This document shows, piece after piece, positions 18,357 to 26,231 of a stretch of DNA of 64,000 nt. The stretch is from DASSUC01 sp035650075 (lineage in GTDB: Bacteria; Actinomycetota; Actinomycetes; Mycobacteriales; Micromonosporaceae). The DNA is taken from assembly GCA_035650075.1 (NCBI GenBank), contig DASRII010000168.1, positions 3,731 to 67,730 on the forward strand, given 5' to 3'. The position numbers and the translations under genes are program-made. Position 1 is the first letter of the stretch. The number at the start of each line of letters is the position of its first letter. Below the pieces are notes generated by a model that worked only from the letters and a program-made list of their open reading frames with translations, was not told the origin of the DNA and searched no databases.

Positions 18357-19470
18357 GTGTGGTAACGATGATCTCGATCCACCCCCGGTTCGAGCCCTCG
18401 CCGGCGCCGAGCCAGAGGCGTTCACCGGAGCGCGCGACCAGCGTGCCGTCCGCCAGCTCGGTCACGAAGTCCGGCGGCCGGGGCCAGAACGGGCGCTTCT
18501 GGTAGGCGCCGTTGGCCACGCCACCGTCGAGGACGCCCATGCCGCCCGGTCCGGCGGCCACCAGCACCTGCTCGCCGGCCGGCGTCACGAACCCGGTCGT
18601 GGGATGGCTGCCGACTTCGCGCACCGCCCAGCCACCGGGTTCGTGGTACCAGATCACGTCCGGGAAATCGTTCGGCTCCTCACCCTTGTAGCCGAGCAGC
18701 CAGACGTCGTCGCCGTCCGCCGAGATCTCCAGCTGCACGCGCCACAGCCGACCACCGTCGGGCACCAGCACGTCGTGCCGCTGCCAGGTCTGACCGCCGT
18801 CCGGACTCATCGCCGTGTACGGCCTACCGCTGAGATTCGAGGCGGCCCACAGCTGCCCCTCGGGGCCGACGACGATCGAGCTGAGGTCGCCCGGCAGCCC
18901 CGGCTGGTGAGGCAGCTTGCGAGCCGGTCCGATCGGCTGGAACTCGAAGACACCGCACGGCGGGGGTTCGCAGAACAGCCCGATCTCCGCGGTCAGCAGC
19001 GGCTCGGTGACCTTGACGAAGTGGTAGCCGCCATCCGCCGACAGGTAGTAGCCGCCGTCCTCGGTGAACACCACGACGGTCCGCGGGTCTACGGCGTACA
19101 TGTCATGGTTGGTACCGACCGGGTGCGGGTGCTCGAGCGGCACCCAGGTGCGCCCGCCGTCGGCCGTGCTCGCCAGCGCGCCCGTGCACTCCATGTTGTC
19201 CATCTGCGCCGGACCGCCGCTCGGCGTGTACGCCACCCCGCAGCCGATCGCGAGCGCGTAGCCGGTGAACCGGTCGGCGAAGTCGACGCGGACCACCGAC
19301 ATGCCCGGCTCGACCGGCAGTACCGAGCGCTCCTCGGCGAATATCTGGCCGGTGACGTTAGGGGCGGGCTGGACCGGTGTCGGCGCTGGCCCGACGCGGC
19401 GGATAGGCCCGATGTCGCACCCGCTCATCACGAGCACCAGCACCGCGGCGATAGCGACCACCCGCGCCAT
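18352..19470 (-). CDS. Lipoprotein with BNR/Asp-box (beta-propeller-like) repeats
   Basis: A 372-residue exported lipoprotein. The lipobox reads VMSGC with Cys at about 18, after an Ala/Val-rich signal starting MARVVAIAAV. The body has sialidase-like Asp-box motifs (STADGGRTW, LSADGGYHF and SPDGGQTW), spaced as in photosystem II stability/exo-alpha-sialidase-like propellers, but I see no sialidase catalytic set. Probable extracytoplasmic binding protein. Start ATG 19470 directly precedes the signal peptide. The gene is divergent from the SDR gene at 19558, and its stop lies inside the clpB HAIR operator. Confidence 0.87.
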   Translation of the reverse strand: MARVVAIAAVLVLVMSGCDIGPIRRVGPAPTPVQPAPNVTGQIFAEERSVLPVEPGMSVVRVDFADRFTGYALAIGCGVAYTPSGGPAQMDNMECTGALASTADGGRTWVPLEHPHPVGTNHDMYAVDPRTVVVFTEDGGYYLSADGGYHFVKVTEPLLTAEIGLFCEPPPCGVFEFQPIGPARKLPHQPGLPGDLSSIVVGPEGQLWAASNLSGRPYTAMSPDGGQTWQRHDVLVPDGGRLWRVQLEISADGDDVWLLGYKGEEPNDFPDVIWYHEPGGWAVREVGSHPTTGFVTPAGEQVLVAAGPGGMGVLDGGVANGAYQKRPFWPRPPDFVTELADGTLVARSGERLWLGAGEGSNRGWIEIIVTTP

Positions 19471-19544
19471 CACGCCGGTTTCTTGGGCTGGATCTGCGCC
19501 GACCGAAGGTCCAGGCGCCTGGATAGGCACAGAGTCAGTTTGGT

Positions 19545-19550
19545 TAAGCT
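19545..19550 (+). promoter_or_regulatory. -10 element (TAAGCT) of the SDR gene at 19558
   Basis: TAAGCT, 7 nt, then GTG 19558; no ribosome site. Leaderless arrangement. Confidence 0.5.
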
Positions 19551-19557
19551 GCGCCGC

Positions 19558-20316
19558 GTGTCGCAACCACGGATCTGTCTGATCACCGGAGCCGGCCGCG
19601 GTATCGGTCGTGAGGTCGCGGTACGCCTCGCCGGCGCCGGCTACCGGGTCGCACTGACCGCACGCAGCAAAGACGAGCTGACGGAGACGCTCTCGCTGTG
19701 CGGCGGGAGCGGAGTGGTCGTACCGGCCGACATCACCGCCGACGGCGCGGTTGACTCGATCTTCGAACGCGTCGAGGCGGAGCTGGGCCCGGTCGAGGTG
19801 CTCGTGGCGAACGCCGGCATCGCGGTATCGGCGCCGCTGGCCCGGATCACGGACGAGGAGTGGCAACGGGTGCTGGACGTCAACCTGACCGCGCCGTTCC
19901 GCTGCGTACGTCGGGCTGTGCCGGCGATGGTCGGGGGTAGCTGGGGACGGATCGTGGTGATCGGTTCGTTGGCCTCGCGGGTCGGCAAGCCGTACATCGC
20001 CGCGTACGCCGCCTCGAAGCACGGCGTACTGGGCCTGGTCCGGGCGGCAGCCGCCGAGCTGGCCAAGACCGGAGTGACCGTGAACGCGGTCTGCCCGGCC
20101 TATGTGGACACCCCGATGACCGACGACTCGGTACGCAACATCGCCGCGAAGACCGGCCGTCCCGAGGCCGAGGCGCGCCGGATCCTGGAGGGTCAGCAGC
20201 CCAGCGGGCGGCTCATCACGGCCGCCGAGGTAGCCGCGGCGGTGCTGTTCTGCGTCGAGAACGGCGCGGTCAACGGGCAGGGCATCAACGTGGACGGTGG
20301 GGCGGTGCAGTCCTAG
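19558..20316 (+). CDS. SDR family oxidoreductase, FabG-like
   Basis: A 252-residue classical SDR with TGAGRGIG (10-17), NAG (85-87) and catalytic S137, Y150 and K154 (YAASKHG). It ends with GQGINVDGGAVQS, the usual C-terminus of FabG-like 3-ketoacyl or acetoacetyl-CoA reductases and of PhaB/BDH-type enzymes. The cofactor loop LTARSK suggests NADP(H). No fatty-acid or PHB genes are adjacent, so the substrate is open. GTG 19558 is supported by the TAAGCT box and by the family N-terminus; the upstream part of the open frame is antisense to clpB and not coding. Confidence 0.93.
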   Translation: MSQPRICLITGAGRGIGREVAVRLAGAGYRVALTARSKDELTETLSLCGGSGVVVPADITADGAVDSIFERVEAELGPVEVLVANAGIAVSAPLARITDEEWQRVLDVNLTAPFRCVRRAVPAMVGGSWGRIVVIGSLASRVGKPYIAAYAASKHGVLGLVRAAAAELAKTGVTVNAVCPAYVDTPMTDDSVRNIAAKTGRPEAEARRILEGQQPSGRLITAAEVAAAVLFCVENGAVNGQGINVDGGAVQS

Positions 20317-20325
20317 CCCGCCCAG

Positions 20326-20907
20326 CTACCAGCGCCAACGCCAGAAGCGGCGCTCGTACCGGACGACCACCGTGCCGATGCGGTCCCGGCCTCGTACGAC
20401 GAAGTGCGGACCGGTTCCCATCGGATGCGTCGACTGCGGCACCTTTCGCACTCGCAGGCCGCTAGCCATGAGCTCGACCCCTTCGACGTCGACCGTGGCG
20501 CCGGGTGGCAGGACCAGCTTCGTCGTACCGGCCCAGCCATCGACCTCCACCTCGACGACCGGATACGAGATGACCGCCTCGGTGAAGTCCAGCTTCACCG
20601 TGGCGGCCTTGTTCGAGACGTAGATGCGCCGCGGCACCGCCCACCGACCTTGCCGCCTCAGGTTCGACGCCGTCGTCCGCAGCTCCACGAAATCCCGCGC
20701 CGGGCTCTCGCCGGACGCCGACGGCAGGTCAGCGAGGAACGGCTGGATCTCACCGAACGTCTTGGCCGCGAGAACACCGTCCACCCGTTGCTCGAACTCG
20801 TCGAGCGTCAACCGCCCCTCCGTGGCCGCCGCTCGCAACCGGTCGACGGCCCGTTCCCGGTCCGCGTCCGACATCCGGAACCCGGACGGAGGCACCACGT
20901 CACTCAC
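20326..20907 (-). CDS. DUF1707 (SHOCT-like) domain protein with C-terminal beta domain
   Basis: A 193-residue protein. The N-terminal DUF1707 domain (about 10-63) has MSDADRERAVDRLRAAATEGRLTLDEFEQRVDGVLAAKT. A C-terminal beta-rich domain (about 95-190) resembles the cell-wall-active-antibiotics-response (LiaF/Toastrack-like) fold by its alternating hydrophobic strands, and the protein ends in an Arg/Trp cluster. No membrane segment. Such proteins are linked with envelope-stress sensing. GTG 20907 follows TACAGT by 7 nt. Confidence 0.87.
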   Translation of the reverse strand: MSDVVPPSGFRMSDADRERAVDRLRAAATEGRLTLDEFEQRVDGVLAAKTFGEIQPFLADLPSASGESPARDFVELRTTASNLRRQGRWAVPRRIYVSNKAATVKLDFTEAVISYPVVEVEVDGWAGTTKLVLPPGATVDVEGVELMASGLRVRKVPQSTHPMGTGPHFVVRGRDRIGTVVVRYERRFWRWRW

Positions 20908-20914
20908 GTCCGCG

Positions 20915-20920
20915 ACTGTA
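20915..20920 (-). promoter_or_regulatory. -10 element (TACAGT) of the DUF1707 gene
   Basis: Minus-strand TACAGT, then 7 nt, then GTG 20907; leaderless arrangement. Confidence 0.5.
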
Positions 20921-21031
20921 GCCGTCCATCGATGCAGTGGTCAGCGAAGAAATCTCTGCGCGCCTCTTCCCCTGCCCACCGGCCACACGTTACGGTGTCG
21001 CCGCAGCGTCCCGGTCCACAGGAGATTATCG

Positions 21032-21463
21032 GTGAGCGTGCAACAAACGGCGTTTCGCGGCTTTGCGAACCCCGTCGATCCCAGTGCGGGGGAGCTGCGC
21101 GCGTGGGCGTACCACCCGGATACCGTGCCCCTGCAGAGCATGCCGGCCGACTGGGATCTCCTCGTCTCGGGTGATCGTCTGGTCGGCACCCTGTTCGAGG
21201 TCGCGATGGACCCGTCCTGCCCGGCACGCCGCTTCGCGCTGCACTGCCTGTACATCTACGCCGCCGATGGCATCCGCACCGGCTTCCGCGCGCACCCGAA
21301 ACGGCGCCTCCGCAGGCTCGTCGAGCAGGCCGAGCAGGAGGGCGACGAGCTGCTGTCCACCTGGGCGCACAACACCCGGATGCTGCTCGCCCGGCCGGAC
21401 ATCTTCGATTACCACGACTGGTGCGAGGGCGGGCTGGTCCGCCACCCACGCCGCCTGGGCTAG
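21032..21463 (+). CDS. Conserved hypothetical protein
   Basis: A 143-residue soluble protein with no recognised domain. Notable stretches are GELRAWAYHPDTVPLQSMPADWDLLVSGD, MDPSCPARRFALHCLYIYAADGIRTGF and LLSTWAHNTRMLLARPDIFDYHDWC. The Trp/His/Cys content is high for its size. A strong AGGAG lies 7 nt before GTG 21032, so this gene has a leadered mRNA; an in-frame GTG at 21038 is also possible. Isolated between the divergent DUF1707 gene and a convergent MT0933-like gene. Confidence 0.75.
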   Translation: MSVQQTAFRGFANPVDPSAGELRAWAYHPDTVPLQSMPADWDLLVSGDRLVGTLFEVAMDPSCPARRFALHCLYIYAADGIRTGFRAHPKRRLRRLVEQAEQEGDELLSTWAHNTRMLLARPDIFDYHDWCEGGLVRHPRRLG

Positions 21464-21537
21464 CTGGCCTGAATCCCGAAAGCCACGAGGCGGAGATCCG
21501 TCAGATCCCCGCCCCTGTCGCCAGTCGCGCTACGGCG

Positions 21538-21729
21538 TCAGCCAGTGTCGTCCAGACGTCCCTTGACCGCTTCGGCACCCTTGTCGATCTTGTCGGAGTA
21601 CTTGCCGCCGGTCTTCTCGTCTGCGGCTTCGGCCGCCTTGTCGACGCCTTGCTGGACGTCGTCACCGTGGCCCGCCAGCTTCCCCTTGGCCTTGTCGAAC
21701 ATGTCGCCGGCGGAGTCGGTAATGCCCAT
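21538..21729 (-). CDS. MT0933-like small protein, often annotated antitoxin
   Basis: A 63-residue, highly charged helical protein: DMFDKAKGKLAGHGDDVQQG followed by VDKAAEAADEKTGGKYSDKI. This matches the actinobacterial MT0933/Rv0909-like family (labelled antitoxin by homology) and resembles CsbD-type stress proteins. The partner toxin of Rv0909 (Rv0910-type) is not encoded next to it, so a toxin-antitoxin role is doubtful here. ATG 21729 has AGGGGGG in front. An 18-bp perfect palindrome lies in its 5' region. Confidence 0.85.
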   Translation of the reverse strand: MGITDSAGDMFDKAKGKLAGHGDDVQQGVDKAAEAADEKTGGKYSDKIDKGAEAVKGRLDDTG

Positions 21730-21747
21730 GATTCCCCCCTCTCGACC

Positions 21748-21765
21748 GATCCGACATGTCGGATC
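21748..21765 (-). promoter_or_regulatory. 18-bp perfect palindrome upstream of the MT0933-like gene
   Basis: GATCCGACATGTCGGATC is perfectly self-complementary. It lies 18 bp upstream of the ATG (21729) and downstream of a minus-strand TAGGCT that could be the -10. A repressor operator is the simplest reading; a leader hairpin is also possible. Confidence 0.55.
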
Positions 21766-21844
21766 AGTCCATCGGCTAGCCTACGTTGGCCAAATGGGGG
21801 ATCATCCAGAAATCGATCAACCGCCGGACTGCCGGGGGTGTCCC

Positions 21845-22252
21845 CTAGCGCCGTGGCCGCCACACGACGAGAGCGCTGGACTGCTGCGAACGCGGTACAA
21901 CGTCGCGCCGCGGGTACACCGACAGCGCCTCGTACTCGACCAACCGCTGATGCGCCTCGGCCAGCTCGGTCTCGAGCTCGGCCAGCCGGTGGTGCAGCCG
22001 CGCCGACAGGTGTTCCAGCTCGATGATCCGCTTGATGCCGGCGAGGTTGACCCCGTCCTCCTGGCTCAACCGCTGGATCTCGCGCAGCAGCGCCACGTCA
22101 CGGGCGCTGTACCGCCGGCCACCGCCGGGCGCGCGGGCGGGCTGGACCAGACCCAGCCGGTCGTACTGTCGCAGCGTCTGCGGGTGCATCCCGGCCATCC
22201 GGGCCGCCACCGAAATGATCCAGATCTTGGCGTTCTCGTCCACTCGGGTCAC
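21845..22252 (-). CDS. hspR: HspR, MerR-family heat-shock repressor
   Basis: A 135-residue repressor of the actinobacterial heat-shock regulon, acting with DnaK as co-repressor. It has a MerR-type helix-turn-helix (SVAARMAGMHPQTLRQYDRLGLV), a wing with GGGRRYSARDVALL, and a C-terminal coiled coil (about 85-118). GTG 22252 overlaps the dnaJ stop (GTGA at 22249-22252), making it the last gene of dnaK-grpE-dnaJ-hspR. The two HAIR sites in this window, before dnaK and clpB, are its expected targets. Confidence 0.95.
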   Translation of the reverse strand: MTRVDENAKIWIISVAARMAGMHPQTLRQYDRLGLVQPARAPGGGRRYSARDVALLREIQRLSQEDGVNLAGIKRIIELEHLSARLHHRLAELETELAEAHQRLVEYEALSVYPRRDVVPRSQQSSALVVWRPRR

Positions 22253-23415
22253 CCGCCTTCCACGTGGCGTACTGCCGCGTCGATGTGGTCCCGCGGCGCC
22301 GGGGGCATCGCGGCGACGAACGCATCGAGCGCGGCCCGCGCCGCCTCGGACAACTCGGTCGGCACGGTGACCTCGACGGTCACCAGCAGATCCCCGGCCC
22401 CGCCGGCCCGCCCGGGCACCCCACGACCGCGGATCCGCAGCGTGCGCCCGCTCGGCGTACCGGGTGCGACCCGCACGGTCACCGACCCGTCGAGCGTGGG
22501 CACGCGCAGGTCGATGCCCTGGACCGCCTCCGCGTAGGTGATCGGCACGGTCAGGGTCAGATCGTCCCCGGCCCGCCCGAACAGGCTGTGTTGGCGCACC
22601 TTGACCAGCACGTAGAGATCACCGGCCGGGCCACCGCGCTCGCCCGGTTCACCCCGCCCGGCGAGCCGGATGCGCTGCCCGTCCCGCACCCCCGGCGGGA
22701 TGCGTACGGTGAGCGTCCGGGACTTCGTCACACCGCCGGTACCGCGACACTCCGGGCATTTCTCCTCCACGATCGTGCCGACGCCCTGGCACTCCCGGCA
22801 CGGCTCGGAGAAGCTGAACGCGCCCTGGTTGCTCGTGACCAGCCCGCTGCCATGGCACTGCGGGCAGGTACGCGGCATCGTCCCCGGCTTCGCCCCGGAC
22901 CCCTGGCACGTGTCGCACACACCCGGCGCACGCAGGCTCAACGGCAGCGTGGTACCGCGGACGGCTGCGTCGAACTCGAGCCCGACCTCCGCCTCCACGT
23001 CCCGCCCGCGGGCCGGTCCGGCGCGACGACCGCCACCGGAGAAGATCGAGCTGAACAGGTCGGAGAAGCCGGCTCCGCTGAACCGCCGATCGCCGGCTCC
23101 TTGCCCGCGGAGCAGGTCGGAGAGGTCGAACGGGGTACCGCCGCCACCCGCCCGGGCACTGCGCCGGAAGGCACCCGAGCCGAAGAGCGCGCGCATCTCG
23201 TCGTACTCCTTGCGCTTGCGCTCGTCGGACAGCACGTCGTACGCCTCGGACACGGCCTTGAACCGGTCCTCGGCTTCGGCGTTGCCCGGGTTGCGGTCCG
23301 GGTGCAGCTCCCGGGCGAGCTTGCGGTACGCCCGCTTGACCTCGTCGGTGTTGGCCGTCTTGGGCACGCCGAGGACCGCGTAGAAGTCCTTCTCCAACCA
23401 GTCCTTCGAGCTCAC
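22249..23415 (-). CDS. dnaJ: Chaperone DnaJ
   Basis: A 388-residue type I Hsp40. The J domain has DFYAVLGVPKTAN and the HPD motif in LHPDRNPG (about 42-44). A Gly/Phe-rich segment follows, then a zinc-binding domain with four C-x-x-C-x-G-x-G type motifs (CDTCQGSG, CPQCHGSG, CRECQGVG and CPECRGTG), then the peptide-binding C-terminal domains. It stimulates DnaK ATPase and delivers substrates. GTG 23415 is chosen because VSSKDWLEKDFYAVLG is the family N-terminus and a GGGG ribosome site precedes it; the frame extends upstream into grpE without meaning. Seven bp after grpE. Confidence 0.97.
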   Translation of the reverse strand: MSSKDWLEKDFYAVLGVPKTANTDEVKRAYRKLARELHPDRNPGNAEAEDRFKAVSEAYDVLSDERKRKEYDEMRALFGSGAFRRSARAGGGGTPFDLSDLLRGQGAGDRRFSGAGFSDLFSSIFSGGGRRAGPARGRDVEAEVGLEFDAAVRGTTLPLSLRAPGVCDTCQGSGAKPGTMPRTCPQCHGSGLVTSNQGAFSFSEPCRECQGVGTIVEEKCPECRGTGGVTKSRTLTVRIPPGVRDGQRIRLAGRGEPGERGGPAGDLYVLVKVRQHSLFGRAGDDLTLTVPITYAEAVQGIDLRVPTLDGSVTVRVAPGTPSGRTLRIRGRGVPGRAGGAGDLLVTVEVTVPTELSEAARAALDAFVAAMPPAPRDHIDAAVRHVEGG

Positions 23416-23422
23416 GTGTCCC

Positions 23423-24229
23423 CTACTCGGACTCGGGATCCGCCACGGCCACCAGCGCCGGGCGCAACAGCCGGTCGCCCAGCAGGTAGCCGCGCCGCAG
23501 CACATCGATACACGTCGGTTCGCTGACCTCGGCCGAGGTCAGGTGGGCCACTGCCTCGTGCCGGGCTGGGTCGAACGGGTCACCCTTCTCCCCGAACGGC
23601 GTGAGGCCGTACTTCGACAGGGCTCCGGTCAGCTGCTCCGCCACCGAGGCGAACGGCCCGACCAGGTCACCGTGGTCGCGGGCCCGGTCCAGGTCGTCCA
23701 GCACGGGCAGCAGGGACGCGAGTACCGAGCCAAGCGCCTGCTCCGCCACGACTCCGCGATCCCGGTCGACGCGCTTGCGGTAGTTGGCGTACTCCGCACC
23801 GACCCGCTGCAGGTCCCGCGTGCGTTCCTCCAACTCCGCCCGCAGCGCCTCGAGCTCGGCGCCGAGAGGATGCTTGTCCTCCGCCGGCTCTGCCTCGTCC
23901 TTCTCTGCCTCTGCCGTCGTCTCGACGACCTCGCCCTCGATGGGTTCGGCCTCGACCTCGGCGGTCGGCTTCTCCTCCGGCTTCGCCGCGGCATCGGCCG
24001 CTGGCTTCGCCGGCTTGTCCGCTTGCGGCGACGCCGGTTTGGCGGGCTTGGCCGGCGCCGGCTTGGTCGGAGCCGGCTTGGCCTGCTTCGTTGCGGGCGG
24101 GTCGGCCTTGCTGTCGGCCGCGGTGACCTTGCGTTTGTCCCGTACGACGATCCGGTCCTCGCCCGAGGACGGGCGATCACCGGATGGCGGCCCGGTCGAC
24201 GCCGGGCCACCGGCGCTGCGATCGGTCAC
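23423..24229 (-). CDS. grpE: Nucleotide exchange factor GrpE with a long disordered N-terminus
   Basis: A 268-residue GrpE. The family core (about 125-262) has a coiled coil (LGAELEALRAELEERTRDLQ), AEYANYRKRVDRDR, LLPVLDDLDRA and the beta-wing with FDPARHEAV. The first 120 residues are a low-complexity Lys/Pro/Ala then Glu-rich tail (PAPTKPAPAKPAKPA and acidic repeats), longer than in most GrpE proteins and probably disordered. It releases ADP from DnaK. GTG 24229 overlaps the dnaK stop (GTGA), so the stoichiometry is coupled. Confidence 0.95.
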   Translation of the reverse strand: MTDRSAGGPASTGPPSGDRPSSGEDRIVVRDKRKVTAADSKADPPATKQAKPAPTKPAPAKPAKPASPQADKPAKPAADAAAKPEEKPTAEVEAEPIEGEVVETTAEAEKDEAEPAEDKHPLGAELEALRAELEERTRDLQRVGAEYANYRKRVDRDRGVVAEQALGSVLASLLPVLDDLDRARDHGDLVGPFASVAEQLTGALSKYGLTPFGEKGDPFDPARHEAVAHLTSAEVSEPTCIDVLRRGYLLGDRLLRPALVAVADPESE

Positions 24230-26088
24230 TTCTTGTCGTCCTCGTCCACGATCTCGGCATCCACCACGTCGTCCGGCCCGGCGCTCGGACCCCCCGCGGT
24301 CCCGGGACCGCCCGTGGCCCCGGCGCCCGGCCCGGCGGCGTCCGGACCCGGCTGCTGCGCGTAGAGCAGCGAACCGGCCTTCTGGGATACGGTGGCCAGC
24401 TTCTCGTGCGCTGACTTGATCTTCTCGATGTCGGTACCGCCGAGTGCGCTGCGCAGCTCACCCAGGGCCTCGTTCATCTCGTCCTTCGCGTCGGCGGGCA
24501 GCTTTTCGCCGCTCTCCGCGAGGAACTTCTCGGTCTGCCACTGCAGCTGCTCGGCGACGTTGCGCGCCTCGGCATCCTCGCGCCGCTTGCGGTCCTCGTC
24601 GGCGTGATCCTGCGCGTCGCGCATCATCCGCTCGATGTCGTCCTTCGGCAGCGCCGAACCGCCGGTGATCGTCATCGACTGGTTCTTGCCGGTGCCGAGG
24701 TCCTTGGCGTGCACGTTCACGATGCCGTTGGCGTCGATGTCGAACGTGACCTCGATCTGCGGTACGCCGCGCGGTGCCGGGGGCAGCCCGGTCAGCTCGA
24801 ACGTGCCGAGCTTCTTGTTGTACGCCGCGATCTCCCGCTCGCCCTGGAACACCTGGATGAGCACGGACGGCTGGTTGTCGTCGGCGGTCGTGAAGATCTC
24901 CGAACGCTTGGTGGGGATCGTCGTGTTGCGCTCGATGAGCTTGGTGAAGATGCCGCCCTTGGTCTCGATGCCCAGCGACAGCGGGGTCACGTCGAGCAGC
25001 AGGACGTCCTTGACCTCACCCTTGAGCACACCGGCCTGCAGGGCCGCGCCGACGGCGACGACCTCGTCCGGATTGACGCCCTTGTTCGGCTCCTTGCCAC
25101 CGGTGAGCTGCTTGACCATGTCCGACACGGCCGGCATCCGGGTCGAGCCGCCGACGAGCAGGACGTGGTCGACCTTGGAAACGCTGACGCCGGCGTCCTT
25201 GACCGCCTGCTCGAACGGGCCCTTGCAGCGGTCGAGCAGGTCCTGCGTCATCCGCTGGAACTCCGACCGGGACAGGCTCGTGTCCAGGTGCAGCGGGCCG
25301 GCCGGGCCGGCCGTGATGTACGGCAGGTTGATGCTGGTCGTGGTCGCCGCGGACAGCTCGATCTTGGCCTTCTCGGCCGCCTCCTTGAGCCGCTGCATCG
25401 CCATCTTGTCCTGCGACAGGTCGATGCCGTGCTGGCCCCGGAACGTCTTGACCAGGTGGTCGATGATCCGCTCGTCCCAGTCGTCGCCACCGAGGTGGTT
25501 GTCGCCGCTGGTGGCCTTGACCTCGATCACGCCCTCGCCGATCTCCAGCAGCGACACGTCGAACGTGCCACCGCCGAGGTCGAACACCAGGACGGTCTGC
25601 TCCTTGGAGCCCTTGTCCAGGCCGTACGCGAGAGCCGCCGCGGTCGGCTCGTTGATGATCCGGAGCACGTTGAAGCCGGCGATCTCCCCGGCCTCCTTCG
25701 TGGCCTGCCGCTGCGCGTCGTTGAAGTACGCCGGAACGGTGACCACCGCGTCCGAGATCGACTCGCCGAGATAGGACTCGGCGTCCCGCTTGAGCTTCTG
25801 CAGCACGCGGGCGGAGATCTCCTGCGGGGTGTACTTCTTACCGTCGATGTCGATCGACCAGTTGGTACCCATTTCCCGCTTGACCGACCGGATCGTCCGG
25901 TCCGGGTTGGTCACCGCCTGGCGCTTGGCGACCTCTCCTACGAGGACCTCCCCGTTGCGCGCGAACGCGACGATCGACGGGGTCGTACGCGAGCCCTCCG
26001 CGTTTGCGATGACTGTGGGCTCGCCACCCTCGAGGACGCTGACGACCGAGTTGGTCGTACCGAGGTCGATGCCGACCGCACGTGCCAT
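24226..26088 (-). CDS. dnaK: Molecular chaperone DnaK (Hsp70)
   Basis: A 620-residue Hsp70. The ATPase domain starts MARAVGIDLGTTNS, with phosphate motif DLGGGTFDVSLL and LVGGSTRMPAV. The substrate-binding domain carries LLLDVTPLSLGIETKGG, and the C-terminal lid ends in DVVDAEIVDEDDKK, the conserved Hsp70 tail. ATG 26088 is set by the family N-terminus and a GGAGG 9 nt upstream; a further ATG at 26115 lacks both. First gene of dnaK-grpE-dnaJ-hspR, controlled by a HAIR operator at 26118-26138. Confidence 0.98.
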   Translation of the reverse strand: MARAVGIDLGTTNSVVSVLEGGEPTVIANAEGSRTTPSIVAFARNGEVLVGEVAKRQAVTNPDRTIRSVKREMGTNWSIDIDGKKYTPQEISARVLQKLKRDAESYLGESISDAVVTVPAYFNDAQRQATKEAGEIAGFNVLRIINEPTAAALAYGLDKGSKEQTVLVFDLGGGTFDVSLLEIGEGVIEVKATSGDNHLGGDDWDERIIDHLVKTFRGQHGIDLSQDKMAMQRLKEAAEKAKIELSAATTTSINLPYITAGPAGPLHLDTSLSRSEFQRMTQDLLDRCKGPFEQAVKDAGVSVSKVDHVLLVGGSTRMPAVSDMVKQLTGGKEPNKGVNPDEVVAVGAALQAGVLKGEVKDVLLLDVTPLSLGIETKGGIFTKLIERNTTIPTKRSEIFTTADDNQPSVLIQVFQGEREIAAYNKKLGTFELTGLPPAPRGVPQIEVTFDIDANGIVNVHAKDLGTGKNQSMTITGGSALPKDDIERMMRDAQDHADEDRKRREDAEARNVAEQLQWQTEKFLAESGEKLPADAKDEMNEALGELRSALGGTDIEKIKSAHEKLATVSQKAGSLLYAQQPGPDAAGPGAGATGGPGTAGGPSAGPDDVVDAEIVDEDDKK

Positions 26089-26117
26089 GTTCGTGTTCCT
26101 CCAGGTTCCGGGCACAA

Positions 26118-26138
26118 GTTGAGTGGAGCGGACTCAAT
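26118..26138 (-). promoter_or_regulatory. HAIR operator (HspR site) upstream of dnaK
   Basis: Plus-strand GTTGAGT (26118-26124), 7-bp spacer, ACTCAAT (26132-26138); on the minus strand ATTGAGT-N7-ACTCAAC. This matches the HspR consensus except for the outermost base of each arm. It is 30 bp upstream of the dnaK ATG. Confidence 0.87.
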
Positions 26139-26231
26139 ACTGCCACGGGTCGCCAAGGGCGTCGAAACTACCCCCGAGCTGACGCCCGGTCACAGTTGTT
26201 TGGTACGTATTGATCAGGCAGGCTTTAACCC

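Noticed and set aside
21538..21729. MT0933-like gene as one half of a functional toxin-antitoxin pair
   Set aside because: No adjacent polyketide-cyclase-like or other toxin gene; hspR follows upstream on the same strand, so the label antitoxin rests on family naming only.
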